This document shows, piece after piece, positions 58,543 through 64,000 of a DNA stretch of 64,000 nt; positions within the stretch are counted from its first letter, which is position 1; each line of letters starts with the position of its first letter. Position numbers and translations under genes: made by a program. A model generated the notes under the pieces. The model was not told where the DNA came from, searched no databases, and saw nothing but the letters and a program-made list of their open reading frames with translations. The stretch comes from UBA5972 sp002430125 (GTDB taxonomy: Bacteria > Pseudomonadota > Alphaproteobacteria > Rhodobacterales > Rhodobacteraceae), in NCBI GenBank assembly GCA_937892915.1, contig CALBIC010000136.1, positions 16,512-80,511 of the forward strand. Direction: 5' to 3'.

Positions 58543-59151
58543 CTACCCGATTCTTTTTCTTATTAGCGCCACCGCCTCGGCGACAGCCGCGTCTATAGAC
58601 AAATTCGAGGTATCTAGCAAGACCGCATCGGGGGCGGGTTTCATCGGCGCATCGGTGCGGTTCGCGTCCCGGTGGTCGCGGGCTTTCACATCTTTCAGGA
58701 CGCTGTCGAATTCAGTTTCCGCACCAACCGTCTGCAATTCCATAAACCGCCGTTGCGCTCGGATTTCGGCGCTGGCGGTCACGTATATCTTTACGTCAGC
58801 CTTGGGACAGATCACTGTGCCAATGTCCCGGCCATCCAAAACGGCACCGCCGTCACGCGCCGCAAAGTCACGTTGGAAATCCACCAAAGCCGCCCGCACA
58901 TGCGGTAACGCCGCCACTTGCGAGGCGGCTTCTGCAATCTCGGCCGAGCGAAGATCATCATGCCCCATATCTTGCCGGGTCAAACTCTGTGCTGCCTGCA
59001 ACGGGGTTTCCCCCTGCAAAACCCGTCGGCCAACCGCACGGTACAACAATCCGGTATCCAGATGCGCAAAGCCAAAATGCGCTGCAACCGCCTTGGAGAT
59101 CGTGCCTTTACCTGCCGCTGCCGGACCGTCGATTGCAACTGTGAACTTCAT
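58543..59151 (-). CDS. cmk: Cytidylate kinase
   Basis: 202 residues from ATG 59151 (MKFTVAIDGPAAAGKGTISKAVA). An upstream ATG at 59172 lies inside the neighbouring membrane-protein gene and is not preferred. P-loop is DGPAAAGKGT; AHLDTGLLYRAVG, VLDGRDIGTVICPKADVKIYVTAS and DRNRTDAPMKPAPDAVLLDTSNLSID-type text complete the family. Phosphorylates CMP and dCMP. Located between rpsA and aroA; overlaps the membrane-protein gene by 4 bases. Confidence 0.95.
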   Translation of the reverse strand: MKFTVAIDGPAAAGKGTISKAVAAHFGFAHLDTGLLYRAVGRRVLQGETPLQAAQSLTRQDMGHDDLRSAEIAEAASQVAALPHVRAALVDFQRDFAARDGGAVLDGRDIGTVICPKADVKIYVTASAEIRAQRRFMELQTVGAETEFDSVLKDVKARDHRDANRTDAPMKPAPDAVLLDTSNLSIDAAVAEAVALIRKRIG

Positions 59152-59681
59152 GTCTGCCGCCGTTTCACCCACTGAACCAAGGCCCAGATTAACAGGATCA
59201 AAATGATCGTCATCGAAACCGTTGTCAGGACGGATTTATAGAGCGTCCAGCGACTGGCGCGCGATACTGCTTCGGCTGAAATTCCGTCGGGTCCAGCCAA
59301 CAGCAACATCTTGACGGCGGCGTTTTCAAGATAATCAAACGCAGCCCCGCCGACCGCTGCAATTGCTGCGATGCGGCCCAGCCACTTGCTGCGACCAGCA
59401 GCCATACCCAACGCGCCGAAGGTCAAAACAATCGCCAGCGCCGCCGGATACGCCGCATCAAGCAGTTGTTGAACATTCAGGTAAAACTGCGCGCCCTCGG
59501 CGGATAAAGCTGTCAAAAACACCTGCGCTTGTACGTGTGTATAGCCGCCGGGGCGCATGTCAAACGGCACCAGCCCGCCCGCCATGGAAGAAATCAACGG
59601 CAGTGACCAGAAGATCATCGTAAAATACAGGGCCAGCGACAGCGCCACCACACCCCAATACACCTTCCATTTCGCTGCCAT
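59148..59681 (-). CDS. Small membrane protein between aroA and cmk
   Basis: 177 residues from the ATG at 59681 with AAGGA 7 bases upstream; an ATG 6 bases earlier is an alternative. Four helices: VYWGVVALSLALYFTMIF, AYPAALAIVLTFGALGMAAG, WLGRIAAIAAVGGAAFDYLENAAV, and VSMTIILILLIWALVQW. The text FDYLENA in helix 3 occurs in a family of small membrane proteins of unknown role. It overlaps cmk by 4 bases and follows aroA after 9 bases, so it is part of the aroA-cmk-rpsA transcript. Confidence 0.8.
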   Translation of the reverse strand: MAAKWKVYWGVVALSLALYFTMIFWSLPLISSMAGGLVPFDMRPGGYTHVQAQVFLTALSAEGAQFYLNVQQLLDAAYPAALAIVLTFGALGMAAGRSKWLGRIAAIAAVGGAAFDYLENAAVKMLLLAGPDGISAEAVSRASRWTLYKSVLTTVSMTIILILLIWALVQWVKRRQT

Positions 59682-59690
59682 CGTCATTCC

Positions 59691-61043
59691 TTAATGGTTG
59701 TCACGCGTGATTGTCGCCCCAAGGTCTGCCATCAGGGTTTCAAAGATCGGGAAACTGGTGGCGACCGGGCCGCCGTCGTCAATTGAAACCGGCTTTATTG
59801 ACGCCATACCAAGACACAGGAACGACATGGCAATCCGGTGATCCAGATGGGTTTTGCACGGACCACCGCCCGGTACACCACCTGCCCCAAGTCCATGCAC
59901 GGTGAACGTATCATTGTCTTCATCGACCGTCACACCGCAAGCTTCAAGCCCGCGTGCCATGGCATCAATCCGGTCGCTTTCCTTGACCCGCAATTCCTTG
60001 ACGCCCAACATAACCGTCGCGCCTGTTGCATTCGCAGCAACCACTGACAGGATCGGATATTCGTCGATCATCGAAGCGGCGCGCTCTGGCGGTACTGTGA
60101 CCCCCTTCATGTCGGATGAGAAGCGGGCGCGCAGATCGGCGACCGGTTCACCGCCTTCTTCGCGCAGGTTTTCGTAACTCAGATCAGCACCCATTTCTTT
60201 GAGGGTGGCGAACAGGCCCGCGCGTGTCGGATTGAGCCCGATATTCGGCACCAGCACGTCAGAGCCTTCGACGATCAGGGCGACGCAAACCGGAAAGGCC
60301 GCGGAGCTTGGATCGCGCGGCACCACGATCTTTTGCGGCTTGAGTTCGGGTTGGCCCTTTAGAGTAATGACGCGACCCTGCGCTGTGATTTCAGTTGAAA
60401 TCTCGGCACCAAACCCCGCCAACATACGTTCGGTATGGTCACGCGTCGGTTTGGCCTCGATCACTTGAGTGTCGCCCATCGCGTTCAGACCAGCGAACAA
60501 AACCGCAGATTTGACCTGCGCAGAGGGCACTGGCGAGGTGTAGCGCACTGGCACCGGATCACTGGCGCCAACGATTGTCAGCGGCAAACGGCCGCCCTTG
60601 CGACCATAAGCGGTCGCACCAAACAGCGCCAGGGGATCGGTGATCCGCCCCATTGGTCGCGACCTGAGGCTGGCATCACCGGTAAACGTGGCGGTGATCG
60701 GAGACGTTGCCATCGCCCCCATGATCAACCGAACACCGGTGCCGGCATTGCCGCAATCAATCACATTTTCAGGTTCCTGAAAGCCGCCGACACCCACGCC
60801 GTTGACCCGCCATTCACCATCTCCACGCCGTTCGACTTGTGCGCCAAAGGCCGCCATTGCCTTGGCCGTATCCAGAACATCCTGCCCCTCGAGCAAGCCA
60901 GTGATCGCGGTTTCTCCGACACACAGCGCACCAAGGATCAGCGAGCGGTGCGAAATGGATTTATCTCCGGGCACGTTCGCCACACCTTTCAAAGGGCCGC
61001 TTTTGCGCGAGGTCATGGGGATTGGGGTGCCGTGGCCTGACAT
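59691..61043 (-). CDS. aroA: 3-phosphoshikimate 1-carboxyvinyltransferase (EPSP synthase, class II-like)
   Basis: 450 residues from ATG 61043 (MSGHGTPIPMTSRKSGPLKG); ATGs further upstream (61058, 61100) are possible. Transfers enolpyruvyl from PEP to shikimate 3-phosphate. Motifs: NVPGDKSISHRSLILGALCVGETAI, GNAGTGVRLIMGAMA, TFTGDASLRSRPMGRI, SAQVKSAVLFAGLNA, and DHRIAMSFLCLG. The overall layout resembles class II enzymes such as that of Agrobacterium CP4. However, the residue that is Ala in the CP4 loop is Gly here (GNAGTG), as in sensitive enzymes. It begins the transcript that includes cmk and rpsA. Confidence 0.95.
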   Translation of the reverse strand: MSGHGTPIPMTSRKSGPLKGVANVPGDKSISHRSLILGALCVGETAITGLLEGQDVLDTAKAMAAFGAQVERRGDGEWRVNGVGVGGFQEPENVIDCGNAGTGVRLIMGAMATSPITATFTGDASLRSRPMGRITDPLALFGATAYGRKGGRLPLTIVGASDPVPVRYTSPVPSAQVKSAVLFAGLNAMGDTQVIEAKPTRDHTERMLAGFGAEISTEITAQGRVITLKGQPELKPQKIVVPRDPSSAAFPVCVALIVEGSDVLVPNIGLNPTRAGLFATLKEMGADLSYENLREEGGEPVADLRARFSSDMKGVTVPPERAASMIDEYPILSVVAANATGATVMLGVKELRVKESDRIDAMARGLEACGVTVDEDNDTFTVHGLGAGGVPGGGPCKTHLDHRIAMSFLCLGMASIKPVSIDDGGPVATSFPIFETLMADLGATITRDNH

Positions 61044-61166
61044 AATATTTCCAGTCATTGATTTGGGGTTTCTATAACGAATGCCTGACCGACAATCCAT
61101 CCGGGTTTTATCCTGTTGGGGCGGCTCGAAAACATTGTGTCAGGCGCTGGCGCGCCATGACGACGG

Positions 61167-61189
61167 CCGGGGGGCTGTCTGCCCCCCGG
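61167..61189. repeat. GC-rich intergenic hairpin between trmB and aroA
   Basis: A perfect 9-bp stem (CCGGGGGGC with GCCCCCCGG) with a 5-base loop, followed by ACCCCCCGAGGATATTTTTCCCG. From memory, this hairpin plus GAGGATATTTTT tail is a very frequent intergenic element in Rhodobacterales genomes. Only one copy occurs in this window. On the forward strand the T-run could act as a terminator. Confidence 0.55.
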
Positions 61190-61232
61190 ACCCCCCGAGG
61201 ATATTTTTCCCGAAAAGAATGGCAGAGAGGAG

Positions 61233-61958
61233 TCAGTTTCGCCTGAACGTCAGGTAATGCGGTGTTCGCCCCTCGCGCAGCGCCTTTTGTTCGTAGCGGG
61301 TTGAATGCCAATCCACCCACGGCTTACGCCAGTCATCGGCGGTTTGCGCCAGCCAAGTGAACTCCGGATGGTGGATCAATTCTTGCAGCGACTGGCGAAC
61401 GTAGTCTTCAATGTCAGTGGCTATTCGCAGGATTGCACCCGATTTCATCACGTCGGCCAGAGGATCAAGGAATTCCCGGTTCACAAAACGACGGCGGTGG
61501 TGCCGTGTCTTGGGCCAGGGATCAGGATACAACAAAAACGCGCGGTCAATCGAGCCTTGCGGCAAGATATCAAACAAATCGCGCGCGTCGCCCGGATGAA
61601 TGGCCAGATTGTGAACATTTGCGGCCCGGATTTTGCCCAACAACATGGCAACGCCGTTGATATAGGGTTCGCAGCCAATTATGCCGACATGCGGATGGGT
61701 CAGCGCCTGATGCACCATATGCTCGCCACCGCCAAAACCGATTTCAAGCCATACAGGCCGGGTGCCATCAAACAACGACGAAGGGTCAATCGGATCCCGG
61801 TTGGGATTATCCTCCCAACTGACGTTGGGAACGGCCAGCTTGCCAAGGTCCTCGGCTATATATCCAACTTGACTGGGGCGCAGCGTCTTGCCATGGCGAC
61901 GCCCATAGAAGTTACGCCAGGGTGCGCCGTCTTGGCGGTCGGGTTCGGATTTTGTCAT
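61233..61958 (-). CDS. trmB: tRNA (guanine-N7-)-methyltransferase
   Basis: 241 residues. SAM motif I is LEIGFGGGEHMVHQA, then GCEPYINGVAMLLGKI, NLAIHPGDARDLFDILP and the DPWPKTRHHRRRFVN motif of TrmB. Adds m7G at position 46 of tRNAs. It begins with MTKSEPDRQDGAPWRNFYGRRHGKTL, a normal alphaproteobacterial N-terminus. Transcribed toward aroA. Confidence 0.95.
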   Translation of the reverse strand: MTKSEPDRQDGAPWRNFYGRRHGKTLRPSQVGYIAEDLGKLAVPNVSWEDNPNRDPIDPSSLFDGTRPVWLEIGFGGGEHMVHQALTHPHVGIIGCEPYINGVAMLLGKIRAANVHNLAIHPGDARDLFDILPQGSIDRAFLLYPDPWPKTRHHRRRFVNREFLDPLADVMKSGAILRIATDIEDYVRQSLQELIHHPEFTWLAQTADDWRKPWVDWHSTRYEQKALREGRTPHYLTFRRN

Positions 61959-62053
61959 GGGTGCATTCTTGAAAGGGCCGGCGGATAGATGAGGCGCCTT
62001 CTAGCGTAATTTTTAGGTATCGAACAACCCTATGGCTGCGCGGTTGACCCATT

Positions 62054-62452
62054 TTAAATGCCGCCGCTGGCGATTGCGTCATTCAGCGCGCCGGCATTTG
62101 CGAATTCGGGTGTCAGCAGGTTGCCGGTGATCGGCACGAACAATGCCGGAATTGACGCCCCATCGGTTAATGTGCCGCGCGTCGCCACCCATCTGCGGCT
62201 ATCACCATCCACATATTTCATGTTATCGGCGTTTGCGTAAAACGCCAAATCCCTCCCCGGCAGGCGCACCGATTTTGACGAAAATCTTACTGGTGAGTTG
62301 ATAAAGTAGCAGTTCGAACCACCGCACGATGAGCAGCCGCGATATTTCGCAATGAATACGTTTGCTTTGCCTAATTGTTCCGGGGTCAGTGTGCAGGATG
62401 ACAGCGACAGGCTCAATAAGCCGGCCCGGCCAATATTTACGGCCTTTTGCAT
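62054..62452 (-). CDS. Predicted lipoprotein with DUF1353-like core
   Basis: 132 residues. The signal ends at a lipobox, LSLSSC (Cys20), so the mature protein is lipid-anchored. A pair of cysteines (CSSCGGSNC) follows. The C-terminal portion, RRWVATRGTLTDGASIPALFVPITGNLLTPEFANAGALNDA, resembles the DUF1353 core (..TDGASVPxxFW..AxxxHD..), but the usual C-terminal helix is missing and the His is Asn. It may be a shortened version. Function unknown. It follows metK on the same strand after that gene's terminator. Confidence 0.65.
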   Translation of the reverse strand: MQKAVNIGRAGLLSLSLSSCTLTPEQLGKANVFIAKYRGCSSCGGSNCYFINSPVRFSSKSVRLPGRDLAFYANADNMKYVDGDSRRWVATRGTLTDGASIPALFVPITGNLLTPEFANAGALNDAIASGGI

Positions 62453-62516
62453 TTTTCTTTAATCAGTATGCACCCCAATTTCGGACAAATACCGATATTC
62501 GTGGGTCAGATTAAAT

Positions 62517-62541
62517 GCCACTGCCTGCAACAGGCAGTGGC
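62517..62541 (-). terminator. Intrinsic terminator of metK
   Basis: A perfect 11-bp stem (GCCACTGCCTG with CAGGCAGTGGC), a 3-base loop and a moderately T-rich tail (ATTTAATC) on the reverse strand, 8 bases after the metK stop. The short loop and weak tail make it less than ideal but the stem is strong. Confidence 0.75.
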
Positions 62542-62549
62542 GTATTCAA

Positions 62550-63716
62550 TTAGATTGCCTTTTTCAGGACCTCGACAAGATCGATATTCTCCCAACTAAA
62601 GCCACCATCAGCTTCGGGCGCGCGGCCAAAATGTCCGTAGGCCGAGGTTCGCTGGTAGATCGGGCGGTTTAGCCCCAAATGGGTACGGATGCCGCGCGGG
62701 GTTAAATCCATCACTTTATCAATCGCCTTTTCAATCTCTTCGTCGCTGGCCTGTCCGGTGCCGTGGGTATCAACGTAGATCGACAAGGGTTTGGCCACAC
62801 CGATGGCATAAGACAACTGCAATGTGCAGCGTTCTGCCAACCCGGCGGCCACAACATTTTTGGCCAGATACCGCGCAGCATAAGCCGCCGAGCGGTCGAC
62901 TTTGGTTGGGTCTTTGCCAGAAAACGCGCCGCCGCCGTGCGGTGCCGCACCGCCATACGTATCAACGATGATCTTGCGCCCGGTCAGGCCCGCATCGCCG
63001 TCCGGCCCGCCGATAACGAACTTTCCGGTCGGGTTGACGTGCCATTGTGTCCGTCCGGTTATCCAGTCTTCGGGCATCACTTCGCGAATGTATGGTTCCA
63101 CCAAGGCGCGCACATCGTCAGAAGACATCGAGGCGTCCAGATGCTGCGTGGACAAAACAATCGACATAGCTTCGACCGGCTTGCCATCCTGATACCGCAG
63201 GGAAAGCTGCGATTTAGCGTCCGGGCCAAGGCGGGGTTCTGTGCCGTTTTTGCGCACTTCGGTTAATCGTTTCAGGATCGCGTGGGAATAATGGATCGGT
63301 GCCGGCATAAGTTCCGGTGTTTCGCGAACCGCATATCCGAACATGATCCCCTGATCGCCAGCGCCTTCGTCTTTGTTGTTTGCTGCATCAACGCCTTGGG
63401 CGATATCTGCGGATTGTTCGTGCAAATAGTTATGCACGTTCATCGTTTCCCAATGAAACCCAGCTTGTTCATAGCCGATATCTTTAACGCAATCGCGAAC
63501 GATCTGTTCAACCGAGTCGATGACCGATTGCGGGCCGCGCACTTCGCCGCCGACCACCACCCGGTCAGTGGTTGCAAAAGTCTCGCATGCGACCCGGGAA
63601 TAGGGGTCCTGAGCTAGAAAGGCGTCAAGAATACTGTCAGATACCCGATCACAAACTTTGTCGGGATGGCCTTCGGAAACGGATTCCGAGGTGAAGAGAT
63701 AGTTCTGTCGGGACAT
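62550..63716 (-). CDS. metK: S-adenosylmethionine synthetase
   Basis: 388 residues; makes SAM from methionine and ATP. Motifs: FTSESVSEGHPDKVCDRVSDSILDAFLA, GEVRGPQSVIDSVEQIVRDCVKDIGYE, GAGDQGIMFGYA, FVIGGPDGDAGLTGRKIIVDTYGG and GGGAFSGKDPTKVDRSAAYAARY. All metal, phosphate and flexible-loop elements are present. Controlled by a SAM/SAH-type riboswitch in its 5' leader, whose pseudoknot should mask the ribosome site. Confidence 0.97.
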   Translation of the reverse strand: MSRQNYLFTSESVSEGHPDKVCDRVSDSILDAFLAQDPYSRVACETFATTDRVVVGGEVRGPQSVIDSVEQIVRDCVKDIGYEQAGFHWETMNVHNYLHEQSADIAQGVDAANNKDEGAGDQGIMFGYAVRETPELMPAPIHYSHAILKRLTEVRKNGTEPRLGPDAKSQLSLRYQDGKPVEAMSIVLSTQHLDASMSSDDVRALVEPYIREVMPEDWITGRTQWHVNPTGKFVIGGPDGDAGLTGRKIIVDTYGGAAPHGGGAFSGKDPTKVDRSAAYAARYLAKNVVAAGLAERCTLQLSYAIGVAKPLSIYVDTHGTGQASDEEIEKAIDKVMDLTPRGIRTHLGLNRPIYQRTSAYGHFGRAPEADGGFSWENIDLVEVLKKAI

Positions 63717-63720
63717 TTAG

Positions 63721-63769
63721 TGCTCCAATTAGGTTTGTTCTGCCACGTCAGGAAGCCGTTGTGGCAGCA
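63721..63769 (-). promoter_or_regulatory. SAM/SAH riboswitch in the metK leader
   Basis: On the reverse strand, the metK leader has the conserved layout of the SAM/SAH (metK) riboswitch found in Rhodobacterales: stem CTGCC...GGCAG around CACAACGGCTTCCTGACGT, then an A/T-rich spacer and TTGGAGCA, where GGAG is the ribosome site. The last element folds back on the CUUCC-side loop as a pseudoknot, hiding the ribosome site when SAM or SAH binds. It ends 4 bases before the start codon. Known in this order; the match is by memory of the consensus, but nearly every position agrees. Confidence 0.92.
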
Positions 63770-63842
63770 GATTAGAAAGAAGTTACCGGCCTGTCAGCCA
63801 AGGGTCAATCGTTAAATGAACCGCTGTCGCTAACACGGGATA

Positions 63843-63877
63843 TGTCCGGTTTATGTAACATACGGTCTGTCCGGTTT
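63843..63877 (+). repeat. Tandem 10-base repeat at the left flank of the transposase gene
   Basis: TGTCCGGTTT occurs at 63843 and again at 63868, 25 bases apart, just before the transposase ribosome site AAGGAGGA. Such repeated units at an IS end can be transposase-binding sites and part of the left inverted repeat. The right end is outside the window, so it is not proven. Confidence 0.45.
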
Positions 63878-63901
63878 TAAAGTCCCCGTAAGGAGGACGA
63901 T

Positions 63902-64000
63902 ATGAGCCGGATAGCTTTATTACAGGACCTAAGACGAATGAAGTTTTCAGAATACTACGCGCGTACGAAGGCGCGCAAGTTGACCCAGATTGAAGCAGCG
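63902..64000 (+). CDS. Transposase N-terminus (ISNCY/IS1202-like), cut by window end
   Basis: 33 codons from ATG 63902 with a strong ribosome site (AAGGAGGACGAT). The peptide MSRIALLQDLRRMKFSEYYA, then RKLTQIEAA, matches the start of transposases with an N-terminal helix-turn-helix followed by a DDE domain; my assignment to the ISNCY group is from memory of the opening M(S)xxALLQxxRxMKF...LTQxEAA. The gene continues past the right edge. It marks the beginning of an insertion sequence that starts about 60-120 bases to the left. Confidence 0.7.
   Translation, partial: MSRIALLQDLRRMKFSEYYARTKARKLTQIEAA

Overview
This window reads as chromosomal DNA of a moderately GC-rich alphaproteobacterium, most probably a member of the Rhodobacterales (Roseobacter/Rhodobacter group). 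The main reasons are a SAM/SAH-type riboswitch directly in front of metK, an rpsA-cmk-aroA neighbourhood with ihfB and lapA nearby, a sucC-D-A-B-lpd operon preceded by mdh, and a formate dehydrogenase cluster carrying DUF3305, DUF3306 and TorD-like genes. No rRNA, prophage, CRISPR array or replication origin is visible. One tRNA gene, tRNA-Ala(GGC), is present.

Layout. Positions 1-11400 hold the end of a glycerate 2-kinase gene, agmatine deiminase, a large membrane protein of unknown role, a five-gene Liv-type ABC uptake operon, and a three-gene HlyD/ABC-2 exporter. Positions 11400-12070 contain no intact gene. Positions 12070-27000 form a formate dehydrogenase locus. It has a TupBCA tungstate transporter, a reverse-strand accessory block (two small conserved proteins, a biotin/lipoate-ligase-like protein and an Mrp ATPase), an unusual cytochrome c, a 651-residue polyferredoxin, and then DUF3305-DUF3306-TorD-Tat peptide-fdhA-fdhB-fdhC-small membrane protein. 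The transporter, the Cys-type catalytic subunit and the accessory genes suggest a tungsten- or molybdenum-dependent respiratory formate dehydrogenase.

Positions 27100-41000 hold tRNA-Ala, a FYDLN-acid protein, a YgjP-like metallopeptidase, a GntR-type regulator and a reverse-strand TCA-cycle block (mdh, ridA, sucC, sucD, sucA, sucB, lpdA). Three unrelated small genes are inserted in the suc operon. A perfect palindrome, TGTGATCACA, lies just before the GntR gene and twice in front of sucC. This suggests that the regulator controls both itself and the operon.

Positions 41000-51700 hold a TSUP transporter, a CitE-like lyase/thioesterase with an AhpD-like partner, a small scar made of an IS66-type transposase end joined to a truncated TPR gene, ychF, trpA, L-lactate dehydrogenase, rplY-pth, a DUF2332 protein and a serine hydrolase. 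Positions 51700-64000 hold a YodC-like protein, a membrane-anchored LuxR-type regulator beside two glycine-rich exported proteins, trpB-trpF, lapA, ihfB, rpsA, cmk, aroA, trmB, a lipoprotein, metK with its riboswitch, and the start of a transposase gene at the right edge.

The most unusual items are: the cytochrome c whose N-terminal half looks like an internally deleted TupA; the shared operator linking the GntR gene to sucC; a 43-bp repeat present at two distant sites; the two glycine-rich exported proteins with a common C-terminal motif; and two consecutive terminator-like hairpins inside the formate dehydrogenase operon.
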